Shown here: positions 28,869-38,008 of the stretch, one piece after another
Numbering within the stretch: position 1 is the first letter of the stretch
Layout of the letters: each line of letters opens with the position of its first letter
Assembly: GCA_964615905.1 (NCBI GenBank)
Contig: CAZTUB010000002.1
Span: 62,001-126,000, forward strand
From: DATLMR01 sp964615905
GTDB lineage: Bacteria > Acidobacteriota > Blastocatellia > UBA7656
Length of the DNA stretch: 64,000 nucleotides
Reading direction: 5' to 3'
Notes under the pieces: generated by a model
Told to the model about the DNA's origin: nothing
Seen by the model: the letters and a program-made list of their open reading frames with translations, nothing else
Database searches by the model: none
Position numbers and translations under genes: made by a program

Positions 28869-30122
28869 TTATATACCTGCGAGTGCTATTTCGAGCAGGA
28901 TCACTTTCTTGATGCCGCGATAGAAGGGCTCGATCCAGCACCATTCCGTGAGCGCGTGCGAATCCGAGCAGGGCGCTGCGCCGGTCGAGATGGCCGGGAT
29001 GCCCGCCAGCAGCGCGATGTTTGCGTTGTTGGACGCGGCAGCGCTCAGCGTGACGTTTTCAAACCCCATTGCCCGATGAACGGCTTCGCTCATCCGCACT
29101 GTGAACGAATCTTTATTGCCCGGTATCTGCGCCGCGAGCAGCTTGTCGCCTACTATTTCGGTCTTGACCTCGACGCCCGCGCGCTCGGCCTCTTCGCGGA
29201 CAATATCCGCTATTCGGCGCTCGAACTCGTCAATCGCCTTCTGGTCTGTCGAGCGAAGGTCGACCGTAAACCAGGCGTCCGAGGCCTTGGCATTGATCAC
29301 GTCCGCGCCGCCCAGCATCCCGATGTTTATGTTGACCTCAGGCGTTTGCGGGAGCTCAAGCTCGTATATGCGCGCGATTGCGCGTGCGAGCGGGAGCGCG
29401 GTCGAGTGCGGGGGCGATTGACTGCGCGTGTGACCGCCCGGCCCTATGAAGTGATGGCGATACCAGTTGATTCCTATGCCGCCGTATGTGAGACCTTCGT
29501 AACCGCCGTCGAGCGCGACGTAATGGCCTATGCGGTCTTTGTTCTCTTTGACGAAATGTTTCGCGCCGAGCATGTCGGTCTCTTCTTCGACCGAGAAGAC
29601 GAATATAAGATCGGCCTTGGTCTTTATCCCCGCGTCGTTCAGCGCGCGGATCGAGGCAAGCAACGCTTCTACGTTGCGAGTGTCGTCGCCTATGCCCGGC
29701 GCGTAAATCTTGCCGTCGCGCACCTGGGCCTTTATCTCAAGCCCCTCCTGGAATACGGTGTCGAGATGAGCGTCAAAGACCACGGCCTTGCCACCCCCTG
29801 TGCCTTTGCGGACGGCAATCAGGTTCCCCACAGAGTCATAATAGACCCGGTCGAGCTGGTAGGATTCGAGTCGGCGTCTTACGGCCTCTGCCCGTTTGCG
29901 CTCTTTGCCCGACGGCGCGTTTATCTCGGTGATCGCAATCCACTCTGCGAGTATCTGTTCGCGGTGCGCATCGACGTGCGCGAACGCCCGCTTCACGTCC
30001 ACACGGTCCATCATCCGTTTGGCTTCCGAGATGTAGTCCGGCGGGGTCTTATACGCTTGCGGCCCGGCGTTGGCGCTGGCAAACAGTATTACGCACGCCA
30101 TAGCCGCCCTCATCTTGTGCAT
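28869..30122 (-). CDS. Exported M20-family dipeptidase/peptidase T-like metallopeptidase
   Basis: A 417-residue zinc exopeptidase with an N-terminal signal-like segment (about 5-20). The M20 metal site is complete: FDAHLDTVF (about 116-124), GIGDDTRN (about 146-153), SVEEETDM (about 181-188, catalytic Glu pair), ALDGGYE and the distal SDSHALTEW. GPGGHTRSQ marks the lid domain. Likely cleaves di- or tripeptides; the exact substrate is not readable. Upstream of the small membrane protein gene. Confidence 0.87.
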   Translation of the reverse strand: MHKMRAAMACVILFASANAGPQAYKTPPDYISEAKRMMDRVDVKRAFAHVDAHREQILAEWIAITEINAPSGKERKRAEAVRRRLESYQLDRVYYDSVGNLIAVRKGTGGGKAVVFDAHLDTVFQEGLEIKAQVRDGKIYAPGIGDDTRNVEALLASIRALNDAGIKTKADLIFVFSVEEETDMLGAKHFVKENKDRIGHYVALDGGYEGLTYGGIGINWYRHHFIGPGGHTRSQSPPHSTALPLARAIARIYELELPQTPEVNINIGMLGGADVINAKASDAWFTVDLRSTDQKAIDEFERRIADIVREEAERAGVEVKTEIVGDKLLAAQIPGNKDSFTVRMSEAVHRAMGFENVTLSAAASNNANIALLAGIPAISTGAAPCSDSHALTEWCWIEPFYRGIKKVILLEIALAGI

Positions 30123-30311
30123 GATCGAACTCCGTCTGTGATGTAGGCGGGTATTCTAAAGGCAGCGTGCGAGGCGCGCAACGTGATAGCAAATAAAAGT
30201 ATTGAGCCGGGCGGCGGGAAGGCTTAGAATCGGTTCATACCGGCTATGAAACGCTGGTTCTTTCGTTTGTCCGGGCCGGAAGGAGTCGCGACCTTCCGGC
30301 CTCTTTTCTTT

Positions 30312-30394
30312 CGTAAACCGTGAACCGTGAACCGTGACAAGAATAGGGACCGGGCGACTTGCGTGATCTCTCTTGTCACGGTTCACGGTTTACG
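30312..30394. repeat. Heptamer-array inverted repeat D (unit ACCGTGA)
   Basis: The left arm (30312-30341) has three ACCGTGA heptamers ending in CAAG. The right arm (30372-30394) is the inverse with one unit fewer. It starts 1 bp past the HEAT-gene stop (leftward gene). The unit differs from AGTGACA, but the 7-bp period, the CAAG/CTTG inner boundary and the position after a stop codon are the same. Confidence 0.88.
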
Positions 30395-30395
30395 A

Positions 30396-31847
30396 TTAAG
30401 GGTTTGCCGAGCGGCGCGGGCGCGACTCGCGGCGAAGCACTTCGTCGTTTGCGCGTGGACGCCCAGACATGCGCCACTCGATCCGTTTGATGGCGAGAGT
30501 CGCGTCGTCGGCCGTCTCTGCGCCCGATGACCGCGCCACAGGTTCAAGCTCGCGGGCCGTATCCTTGTCGCCGATCCGACCGAGTATGTCTATCACCTTG
30601 CGCCGGACGTTCTTGTTGCTTGCCCGGACATAGGGGAAGAGGTCTTCGGGGCTGTTGGACTCCAGAAGGTACTCGCGCGCCTGCTGCTCCTGGTCCGTGT
30701 CGAGCTTGCGAACTATGTCGCGAATGTTGGCCCGCGCGCCCATCTTGTAAAGAGCCCAGTGCTGTGCGAGCTTCACGTCAGAGTCGCCTTCGGTCAGGAT
30801 GAGCCGCGATATTTGATCGAGGTAGCGCGAATCGCCGATGCGGGCCAGACCTTCAAACGCGTACTGCCTGCGGTGCGAGTTTTTGTCTCCCATGTTATCG
30901 ACAAAGACCTGCTCGGCCCGCTCGTCACCGATGAGCGCAAGCCCCCACAGCGCGGACTCGTCTCTGGGCGGCAGATAAGAGAATAGACCCCTGACCTTTC
31001 CTGTGACTTTGCTGACCGAGCCTCTCTTTTCAGAGCCAAGCCCGTAAACCGAAAGCATCGGTTCGACGGCGGGCCTGTACTTCAGCATGCCTGCGGCGAC
31101 CATAGCCTGCGTGCGGACCCTGCCGTTTGAATCGCGGAAGAAGGGAAGCAGGTGAGGCCCGGCCGCCGGGTCGCCTATCTTGATAAAAGCCCTGAGCACT
31201 TCTATCCGCACGTCTTGATCCGAGTTCAAGACATCGGCCAGGTAATGTACGGCCTGACTGCCTCTGAGCACGCCGAGCGCACGAATACCCGCTACGCGCA
31301 CGTCGCGTTCGCGGTCGTCACGCGCCGCTTCGCCGAGCGCGGTTACGATCTGAGGATCGACCATGATGTAAGGCTCGATGATCTCGTGATCGCTCGTGTC
31401 CAGGAAAGGGTTGAACAGGTTCCACCCCGTGCGACGGTTCGTTATGAAATCTATATCGTGCTCGGTGTAAAGCGAGACAAGCGACCGCACCGCCGTCCGG
31501 CGAACATCGACGTGCGAGTCCTTGACTGCGTCGAGCATCTCAGGCAGCGCCGAGAAGTCCTTTATCTTTCCGAGCGCCTCGACCGACTCCATTCGCACCT
31601 CGTGGTCGTCGTCTTTGCGCGATGCGACCGCCAGCGCTTCAACCACAAGCTGGTTGCGGATGCGCCGGTCGCCGAGCTTACGCGCGGCATCGCGGCGCGT
31701 CTCTATGTTCGGGCTCTTCAGATACGCCAGAAGCGTTTCAAGCGATTGAGTCTCTGCGGCAGCCGTGGCCGCAAGCGTCAACAAAGCGATGGCCAGCGTC
31801 AACAGGCGCGAGCGCGTGATCGAAAAGGCGTTAGGTCTTATATTCAT
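30396..31847 (-). CDS. Exported HEAT-repeat protein
   Basis: A 483-residue protein with a signal peptide (core about residues 10-32, ending ATAAA) followed by about ten HEAT repeats. Examples are IETRRDAARKLGD, EVRMESVEALGKI, DVRRTAVRSLVSLY and DVRVAGIRALGVL. Such arrays act as protein-binding solenoids; no catalytic domain is present. The start at 31847 is chosen for the AGGAG Shine-Dalgarno 7 bp upstream, giving a proper signal peptide; an ATG 39 bp earlier is less likely. Partner and process are unknown. Confidence 0.85.
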   Translation of the reverse strand: MNIRPNAFSITRSRLLTLAIALLTLAATAAAETQSLETLLAYLKSPNIETRRDAARKLGDRRIRNQLVVEALAVASRKDDDHEVRMESVEALGKIKDFSALPEMLDAVKDSHVDVRRTAVRSLVSLYTEHDIDFITNRRTGWNLFNPFLDTSDHEIIEPYIMVDPQIVTALGEAARDDRERDVRVAGIRALGVLRGSQAVHYLADVLNSDQDVRIEVLRAFIKIGDPAAGPHLLPFFRDSNGRVRTQAMVAAGMLKYRPAVEPMLSVYGLGSEKRGSVSKVTGKVRGLFSYLPPRDESALWGLALIGDERAEQVFVDNMGDKNSHRRQYAFEGLARIGDSRYLDQISRLILTEGDSDVKLAQHWALYKMGARANIRDIVRKLDTDQEQQAREYLLESNSPEDLFPYVRASNKNVRRKVIDILGRIGDKDTARELEPVARSSGAETADDATLAIKRIEWRMSGRPRANDEVLRRESRPRRSANP

Positions 31848-32112
31848 AACAAACTCCTGAGAAGACGAGACTGCTTCTCCGTGCACAGCACGGGGCCGGC
31901 GGGGCTATTGGTGGGAACCTGTCACTAACGGAAATCATTTTTGTCCGCAGCGTCGATTTAGTCAAGCCGCAATTTTAACGGGCCGCTTCCATAGGGCCTG
32001 TGGCTTGATGCCTTCGGGCAGGCTGACGTTGCTCGGATGATCTTTGACTTAGGGTTTATAGCAGGCGTAAGCTGATTACACGCAACCAGGTCTGCGTTAA
32101 GGGAGATAAGGC

Positions 32113-32586
32113 ATGTCGAACGATTTGACTCAGAACCTTCCTGGCGATGACCGGTTGGACCAGATAATCATCCTCATCCAGGGCATAGGCACTAGACTTG
32201 AGCGAGTAGAGGTGCGGCTCGATAATCTTGAGACTAGAGTTGACGAGCGGTTGAAAGAGACGCGCCCAATATGGGAAGCGGTCAACTCGCGGCTCGACAG
32301 CATAGATGGCCGACTTGATAGAATCGCCGCTCGGTTCGATGGGATCGACGCCCGGCTCGACGGTATTGATTCTCGGCTCGATGGTATCGATAGACGCCTT
32401 GATGGCATAGATAGACGCCTTGATGGGATCGACGTGAGAATCGGGAGTCTTGAAACAGAGACGAGATCGGGGCTGCGTGGGCTGGGCTATAAGATCACGG
32501 TTCTTAACGACAGGGTGCTCGATCTGGCTAGCGTTCAGCAGGAATTACAGGACCGCGTTAAAAACCTCGAATCTAAAAACTCATGA
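32113..32586 (+). CDS. Heptad-repeat coiled-coil protein
   Basis: A 157-residue cytoplasmic protein dominated by seven tandem heptads of the form RLDGIDx (residues 60-108). They are flanked by further coiled-coil sequence (TRLERVEVRLDNLETRVDERL before, LNDRVLDLASVQQELQDRVKNLE after). It should form a long multimeric coiled coil. GGGAG upstream supports the start. Its TGA stop and the TGA of the convergent LigD-like gene share the 6-bp palindrome TCATGA. No function can be assigned; the repeats suggest slippage-driven length variation. Confidence 0.8.
   Translation: MSNDLTQNLPGDDRLDQIIILIQGIGTRLERVEVRLDNLETRVDERLKETRPIWEAVNSRLDSIDGRLDRIAARFDGIDARLDGIDSRLDGIDRRLDGIDRRLDGIDVRIGSLETETRSGLRGLGYKITVLNDRVLDLASVQQELQDRVKNLESKNS
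32290..32436 (+). repeat. Seven 21-bp in-frame repeats (RLDGIDx heptads)
   Basis: Codes for seven consecutive heptapeptides in the coiled-coil protein. The last five units are the most alike at DNA level, indicating recent tandem duplication. Confidence 0.85.
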
Positions 32587-34128
32587 CTCGCGCTTGAGTT
32601 TCGGCAGCGTCTGCCGGTCCTTGAGCATCTCTTTCCAGAGATCGCCCTTCTTCTTTAGGCGGGGCGGGACCGTCTTGATCGTGAAGTCCGAGATCTTTAT
32701 CCCGCGAGCGATCTCTTGCCACGTCACGGGAGTCGAAACCGTTGCGCCCGGTTTTGCGCGAACGGAGTAGACGGCGGCGGCCGATTTCCCGCGCGCGTTC
32801 TGCTGCCAGTCGACATAGACCTGATTCTTCTTACGCTCTGCGATCCTGCGCTCGACGGTCGCGATCTTTGGAAGCCGCTCGGCGACTCTGATCGACACCT
32901 GCTCGGAGAACTCCGCGACCTCTTCAAACTCGTAGCGCGGGCGAACCGGCACGTAGATATGTATCCCGCTCGAACCTGACGTTTTTGGATACCCTATGAG
33001 CTTCAAATCTTTGAGCACATCACGCATCTCAACGGCGATCTTTAACACGCTCTCAAACGGCGCGCCGTGCGGATCGAGATCGAAGACAATATAGTCGGGC
33101 CGGTCAAGGTTCGACACCCGCGATTGCCACGGGTGTTGCTCAATCGTCCCGATGTTGGCGAGGTAAACGAGCGAGGCAAGGTCCGTGTATACGGCGTAAT
33201 TGAGCATGCGCCCCGTCTCGCTTTCCAGCCGCTCTGTCCTCAGCACTTCGGGCGCGGACTCTACGTTGTGCTGAAAGAACATCTCGCCGCCTACCCCGTT
33301 CGGAAACCGTTTCAGTATGGCGGGTCGGTCTTTTAAGAAAGGCATTATGTAGCGACCTACTTCGAGGTAATAGCGGATCAATTCGCCCTTGGTGTACCCG
33401 CTGTCGGGCCAGTAGACCTTGTCGAGACTGGTCATCTCGACGCTCTTTTGCCCGACCTTTACCGCGAGATCGCCTTCAAGCTCGCGCTTTTTGAGGAACG
33501 CCGCGCTGGTGATCGCCTTGCTCTTGTCGACTTTTGAGCTGGTCGTGCGCCTCTCGTGATCGCGCGACGAGGGAGACCTTGCCGGGCGGCGGCCGGCTCT
33601 CGCGCCGCCCGCTTCTCGCTGGACCAGTTGCCAGCTCTCATCCGCGTACCGGTCCTTCTTCTTTACAAGCAGCCATTGAGGCTTACCCTCGCGCTCGCGG
33701 CCTTTCATCTTAAAGAGCACGAACTTGCCCTTCAAATTCCGCCCGTTGATCGTAAATTCGAGCTTGCCTTCCTGCAAGGCTTCGACCGCGTCGCCCGAAG
33801 GCTCGAACGTACCCGCGTCCCAGATGAGCGAGCGTCCCGCGCCATACTGGCCTTCGGGGATGTCGCCTTCAAACTTTGCGTACTCGACAGGGTGGTCTTC
33901 TACTTCTACCGCCAGTCGCCGGTCTTTCGGGCTCATCGAAGGCCCGCGCGGGATCGACCACGATTTAAGCACCCCGCCGATCTCCAGCCGAAAATCGAAA
34001 TGGAGGATCGACGCGTGATGCTCGTGGACGACGAAGCTGTGGCTGCCGGTAGACTTTGCCTGTTTGCCTCGCGGTTCCGGGGTCTTATTAAATTCGCGTT
34101 TCTTCCAGTATTCTCGTAGGCCCATCAC
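32581..34128 (-). CDS. LigD-type phosphoesterase-polymerase protein without ligase domain
   Basis: A 515-residue protein fusing two of the three LigD modules of bacterial non-homologous end joining. Residues about 1-165 form the 3'-phosphoesterase (LHFDFRLEIGG with His43, Asp45 and Arg47; DHPVEYAKFEG; GQYGAG). A basic linker (about 180-230) leads to the archaeo-eukaryotic primase-type polymerase (about 235-500; FDLDPH metal motif, SGSSGIHIYVP, NARGKSAAAVYSVR). The ATP-dependent ligase domain is missing, and no Ku gene is in the window. It may pair with a separately encoded ligase. The order PE-Pol is unusual compared with Pol-PE-Lig or Lig-PE-Pol. Confidence 0.9.
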   Translation of the reverse strand: MMGLREYWKKREFNKTPEPRGKQAKSTGSHSFVVHEHHASILHFDFRLEIGGVLKSWSIPRGPSMSPKDRRLAVEVEDHPVEYAKFEGDIPEGQYGAGRSLIWDAGTFEPSGDAVEALQEGKLEFTINGRNLKGKFVLFKMKGREREGKPQWLLVKKKDRYADESWQLVQREAGGARAGRRPARSPSSRDHERRTTSSKVDKSKAITSAAFLKKRELEGDLAVKVGQKSVEMTSLDKVYWPDSGYTKGELIRYYLEVGRYIMPFLKDRPAILKRFPNGVGGEMFFQHNVESAPEVLRTERLESETGRMLNYAVYTDLASLVYLANIGTIEQHPWQSRVSNLDRPDYIVFDLDPHGAPFESVLKIAVEMRDVLKDLKLIGYPKTSGSSGIHIYVPVRPRYEFEEVAEFSEQVSIRVAERLPKIATVERRIAERKKNQVYVDWQQNARGKSAAAVYSVRAKPGATVSTPVTWQEIARGIKISDFTIKTVPPRLKKKGDLWKEMLKDRQTLPKLKRES

Positions 34129-34147
34129 AAGTTCGATTGTCGACGCG

Positions 34148-35158
34148 TCAATCTCTGGTTGCCTGCGCCCACAGCCCGTAATCGCCGTAGCCGTTCGGGT
34201 GAGATTGCATCCACTCCCAGGCCGACGCGATTATCTCGCGAATATCCTGGAAAGCGGGCGACCAGTTGAGGTCGCGTTTTATCCGCTCGCTGCTGGCGAT
34301 CAGCACGGCGGGGTCGCCTGCGCGGCGCGGCCCGAATTTTACAGGGACTTCAAGCCCCGTCACCTCGCGCGCGGTCTCTATGACCTCCTGGACCGTGTAG
34401 CCTTCGCCGCCGCAGCCGAGGTTGTATATCTCGCTTCGGTCATCGAGTATGCCGAGCGCCAGTATGTGCGCGCGCGCAAGGTCTATCACGTGTATGTAGT
34501 CGCGAACGCAAGTGCCGTCGCGCGTGGGGTAATCCTGGCCGTAAACCTCCACGTGGGGCCTGCGCCCAAAGGCCGCCTGCAGCACTATCGGGATCAGGTG
34601 AGTTTCGGGCTCGTGCGCTTCGCCGCACCTCTGGCTTGCTCCGGCGGCATTGAAATAGCGCAGGCTCGCATAACGGAGATTGTAAGCCTGCTCGTACCAT
34701 CGGAGGATGCGCTCGAAAGCGAGCTTGGATTCTCCGTAAGGGTTTGTCGGGTTTGTCGGGTCACTCTCTTCGATAGGCTGTTTTTGCGGCTCGCCGTAGA
34801 CGGCGGCGGTCGAGGAGAATACTATGCGCTTTACGTCGCACTCGTTCATCGCGTCGAGCAGAGAAAGCCCCGCCACCAGGTTGTTCCGAAAATACTTGGC
34901 GGGGTTCGTGACCGACTCACCGACCAGCGAATCCGCCGCCAGGTGAATCACGGCTTCGATCCGGTAATTTCTGAACGTGTCGCGCAACACCTCGCCTTCA
35001 ATCAGGTCTGCCTGAATAAAAGATGCGCCGTCGACGACCGCTGCCAGGTGGCCTTTGTAGAGGTTGTCGTAAACGACTACGTCGTGGCCGTCACGAATCA
35101 GCTCTTCGCTGACCACGCTTCCTATGTACCCCGCGCCGCCTGTTACAAGCACTCGCAT
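34148..35158 (-). CDS. galE: UDP-glucose 4-epimerase
   Basis: Interconverts UDP-glucose and UDP-galactose. The 336-residue extended SDR protein has the NAD motif VTGGAGYIGS (residues 5-14) and the catalytic YGESKLAFE (Tyr-x3-Lys, about 148-156), with SSTAAVYGEP supplying the Ser. Galactose context supports the call: galactokinase is 5 kb away and UDP-galactopyranose mutase is the next gene upstream on the strand. It could feed UDP-Gal both to catabolism and to galactofuranose. Confidence 0.95.
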   Translation of the reverse strand: MRVLVTGGAGYIGSVVSEELIRDGHDVVVYDNLYKGHLAAVVDGASFIQADLIEGEVLRDTFRNYRIEAVIHLAADSLVGESVTNPAKYFRNNLVAGLSLLDAMNECDVKRIVFSSTAAVYGEPQKQPIEESDPTNPTNPYGESKLAFERILRWYEQAYNLRYASLRYFNAAGASQRCGEAHEPETHLIPIVLQAAFGRRPHVEVYGQDYPTRDGTCVRDYIHVIDLARAHILALGILDDRSEIYNLGCGGEGYTVQEVIETAREVTGLEVPVKFGPRRAGDPAVLIASSERIKRDLNWSPAFQDIREIIASAWEWMQSHPNGYGDYGLWAQATRD

Positions 35159-35512
35159 ACTTACTGCTCCTTTTTATACCTGCTGGCGTGCCCGATCATT
35201 TTCCGCTTCGGTGACCACGTGTCTGCTTACGATCCATCCTCGCTGCCACAATTGTGCAACCGGCGTTCCATCTGGCGGGCCTTCCGCAAATCGCCCGATA
35301 CCGTCTGCCGCGCTAAAAAACGGGCCAGGCTCGCAGATAAAGCCGCGTGTTGAGGCAAAGCTGTCACGACGAGGAGAACTATTTGCGACCTCTCGCACGG
35401 AGCCTCGCCCTTCTGCGGCGATTATAGCGGCGGCGGCACGCGCTAAAAAGCGAAAGTGTGAAGATTCCCGTCTTCACACTTTCGCTTCGTTGCCGTTTTG
35501 TATTGGGAGGCG
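35159..35512. other. 354-bp intergenic region between glf and galE
   Basis: Contains the glf terminator hairpin at 35448-35487 and presumably the galE promoter. A 74-codon leftward ORF at 35174-35398 has no good ribosome site and no recognisable domain, so it is not called. Confidence 0.5.
35440..35490 (-). terminator. Intrinsic terminator downstream of glf
   Basis: A perfect 17-bp stem (35448-35464 with 35471-35487) with a 6-nt loop lies 25 bp after the glf stop and is followed on the minus strand by a T run (CTTTTTAG). Confidence 0.9.
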
Positions 35513-36685
35513 TTAGCCGAGGCGTGTCGGCAACGGCTGAGCCTGGTGGACGCTTGCGTGGTGGCCGTTGGCTCTCGCGGTCGCAGCTTTGCGGCGCGCG
35601 CCCACGATATTCGAGTAGACAGTGAGCGCCTGTGCCACTACCTGATCCATGTTGTAATACTTATAGGTCGCGAGCCTGCCGACAAAGTGCACGCCGGTTG
35701 TCGCCTGCGCGAGCGTCTGGTATTTCTTGTAAAGCTCGGCGTTTTCCGCTCGCGGCACTGGATAATACGGGTCGCCTTCCGCGCGCGGGTACTCGTAGAC
35801 TATGCTCGTCTTCGAGTGCTCCTGGCCCGTCAAGTATTTGAACTCGGTTATACGCGTATAGAGGTGCTCGTTCGGATAGTTCACGACCGGCGCGGCTTGA
35901 TAAACGCTTGAGTTTATCGTCTCGTGCTTGAACTCAAGCGAGCGGTAAGGAAGCTTTCCGTAACGCATATCGAAGAACTCATCGACGGGCCCCGAATAGA
36001 TCATCTCGCGGTACGGGATGAACTTCTTGATCTCCCTGTAATCGGTGTTGAGCAGGACGCTGATGTTCGGGTGGTCGAGCATGTTCTCGAACATACGCGT
36101 GTAACCGTGAAGCGGCATCGCCTGGTATGAATCGCTGAAATAGCGGTCATCGCGGTTTGTGCGCGTAGGCACGCGAGCCGTCACCGACGCGTCAAGCTCC
36201 GACGGGTCGAGGTCCCACTGCTTGCGCGTGTAGTTGCGAAAGAACTTCTCGTAAAGCTCCCTGCCGACCTTGCTCACGATCACGTCTTCCGAGGTCCGAA
36301 TCGTCTCTCGCTTCTCCGCGACCTTTGAAAAGAACTCCTCGACCTCAAACGAAGTCAGGTTGAGCCCGTAAAGCTTGTTCACGGTGTCGAGGTTGATCGG
36401 GATAGGGACGAGCTGGCCGTCTACGCTTGCCAGCACGCGGTGCTCGTACTGCCGCCACTCGGTGAATCTGGAAAGATACTCGAATACTTCACGCGAGTTC
36501 GTGTGAAAGATGTGCGGGCCGTACTTGTGCACGAGTATCCCTGAGTCGTTGTAGTGATCGTATGCGTTTCCGCCGATATGCGGTCGCTTATCTACGATGA
36601 GTACTTTCTTGTTGGCCTCCCTCGCTAGTCTCTCTGCCAGGACGCTGCCGGCAAACCCCGCTCCTACGATTAGGTAATCGAACAT
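35513..36685 (-). CDS. glf: UDP-galactopyranose mutase
   Basis: Flavoenzyme converting UDP-galactopyranose to UDP-galactofuranose, the donor for galactofuranose in envelope glycans. The 390-residue protein starts with the FAD-binding motif YLIVGAGFAGSVLAERLA and has GLF signatures IGGNAYDHYNDSGILVHKYGPHIFHT and YTRKQWDLDPSELDASVTARVPTRTNRDDRYF. A following glycosyltransferase gene on the same strand (36716) fits a galactofuranose-glycan unit. Confidence 0.95.
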   Translation of the reverse strand: MFDYLIVGAGFAGSVLAERLAREANKKVLIVDKRPHIGGNAYDHYNDSGILVHKYGPHIFHTNSREVFEYLSRFTEWRQYEHRVLASVDGQLVPIPINLDTVNKLYGLNLTSFEVEEFFSKVAEKRETIRTSEDVIVSKVGRELYEKFFRNYTRKQWDLDPSELDASVTARVPTRTNRDDRYFSDSYQAMPLHGYTRMFENMLDHPNISVLLNTDYREIKKFIPYREMIYSGPVDEFFDMRYGKLPYRSLEFKHETINSSVYQAAPVVNYPNEHLYTRITEFKYLTGQEHSKTSIVYEYPRAEGDPYYPVPRAENAELYKKYQTLAQATTGVHFVGRLATYKYYNMDQVVAQALTVYSNIVGARRKAATARANGHHASVHQAQPLPTRLG

Positions 36686-36715
36686 TTCTCCCTGCCTTTC
36701 CTTGCTCGTATCTTG

Positions 36716-38008
36716 TTAGTCCCCGTTTATATGCCCTGTGGCCGTCCTGTGAACGGGTTGCTTGTGCGCCGTGAACTCCGACACTTGCGCCTCTAGCGAA
36801 TCGTTGCGCGCGTTGATCGCGCGCTCGATCTGCTCCATCATCTCTATCCAGGTCTGGTCCCACGAAGTTCCAGCGAGAAAGGCATCGACTTCGAGCAGCC
36901 ATTCGCGGTCGTCGCGCTCTCGAAGCGCGGCTTCGCAGGCGGTGACGAACTCTTCGACGTTGTCTGCGATCTTCACAAGGTTCTTCTCACCGTAAGGCCG
37001 AACGACGTCGCGTATCGAAGTCGATACTACGGGGCGTGCCGCCGCGAGGTATTCGGGCGTCTTGGTCGGGCTGATGAATCGAGTCGCCTCGTTGCGCGCG
37101 AACGGCAGCAACGCCGCGTCCCACCCCGCGAGGTACGCGGGCAATTCTTTATAGTCTTTGCCTCCGAGGTAATGAATGTTTGCGCAGCGCGGCAAATCCT
37201 CCGGGGCAATCTTGACCACAGGCCCGATGATGACGAGATGCCAGTCGGGCCGCGCCTCGGCCACGCCCTTAAGCAGCTCTATGTCGAGCCGCTCGTCGAT
37301 CACGCCGAAAAATCCCAGTCGCGGATGAGGTATCGCGGCCTGGTCTTCGGGGTCAGTGGTGATCGTGCGCGCCTGCGCGAAGTGCGCGGCGTCTATGCTC
37401 GAAGGGAACGGGTGGATATTCGGGTGCTGGTGGCACTTGGCTTCATAAAGGCTCTGGCCGCCCGTGAAGACAACGTCGGCGCGCTTGAGCAGTTCGGCCT
37501 CGCGCTCGCGCATGACGGGGGGCGCATTCTTGAATGCCGATAACTCATCCATACAATCATACACAGTGCCGAGCGGAGTCAGATGGCTTGTGAAGCTCAA
37601 CGCCATGGGGGTGTAATACCAGAGCAGGTAATCGCGAATCTTGCATTCGGAGAACAGGTCGTCGATAAGCAGGCGCAGCGCGCCGTCAACTTCGACCCCG
37701 CTCAACCCCTTCGGGAGTCGCGGGATCACCACGCACACGCCCGTGTCGGTCATCTTCAAATCGAGCTGCGCTAACTGGTCGTTGGTAAAGACTGGCTCCT
37801 CGATAAAGAAGACGCGCCGCTCGCGCGCGCAACGTGTCAAAAGGTGCTGCGGTCGCTGAAAGACGAAGTCCCAGCGCAAATGCGACAGGCAAACAAGGTC
37901 CGGCGCGTTGTCGAACGAATCTTCGACCATCTCGAAATCTTTCGTGTCGTGGATCGTGACGCCACGTGCCAGCTTCTTCGCGGTTGCTGTATGGTTGTTT
38001 TCAGACAT
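36716..38008 (-). CDS. Glycosyltransferase (GT-B fold) linked to glf
   Basis: A 430-residue GT-B glycosyltransferase. LVCLSHLRWDFVFQRPQHLLTRCA (about 38-60) is a recognisable start of a family often found beside glf. The C-terminal domain contains LGFFGVIDERLDIELLKGVAEARPDWHLVIIGP and FISPTKTPEYLAAARPVVST, the nucleotide-sugar region. The gene is 30 bp upstream of glf on the same strand, so a galactofuranosyl- or galactosyl-transferase role is plausible but not shown. Confidence 0.87.
   Translation of the reverse strand: MSENNHTATAKKLARGVTIHDTKDFEMVEDSFDNAPDLVCLSHLRWDFVFQRPQHLLTRCARERRVFFIEEPVFTNDQLAQLDLKMTDTGVCVVIPRLPKGLSGVEVDGALRLLIDDLFSECKIRDYLLWYYTPMALSFTSHLTPLGTVYDCMDELSAFKNAPPVMREREAELLKRADVVFTGGQSLYEAKCHQHPNIHPFPSSIDAAHFAQARTITTDPEDQAAIPHPRLGFFGVIDERLDIELLKGVAEARPDWHLVIIGPVVKIAPEDLPRCANIHYLGGKDYKELPAYLAGWDAALLPFARNEATRFISPTKTPEYLAAARPVVSTSIRDVVRPYGEKNLVKIADNVEEFVTACEAALRERDDREWLLEVDAFLAGTSWDQTWIEMMEQIERAINARNDSLEAQVSEFTAHKQPVHRTATGHINGD

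Noticed and set aside
28854..30146. 430-codon rightward open frame
   Set aside because: Mirror image of the M20 peptidase gene; no domain, and GC-rich codon bias makes long antisense frames common here.
34064..35353. 429-codon rightward open frame
   Set aside because: Antisense to galE, whose motifs are unmistakable.
35174..35398. 74-codon leftward frame upstream of galE
   Set aside because: GTG start without ribosome site and no recognisable protein features.
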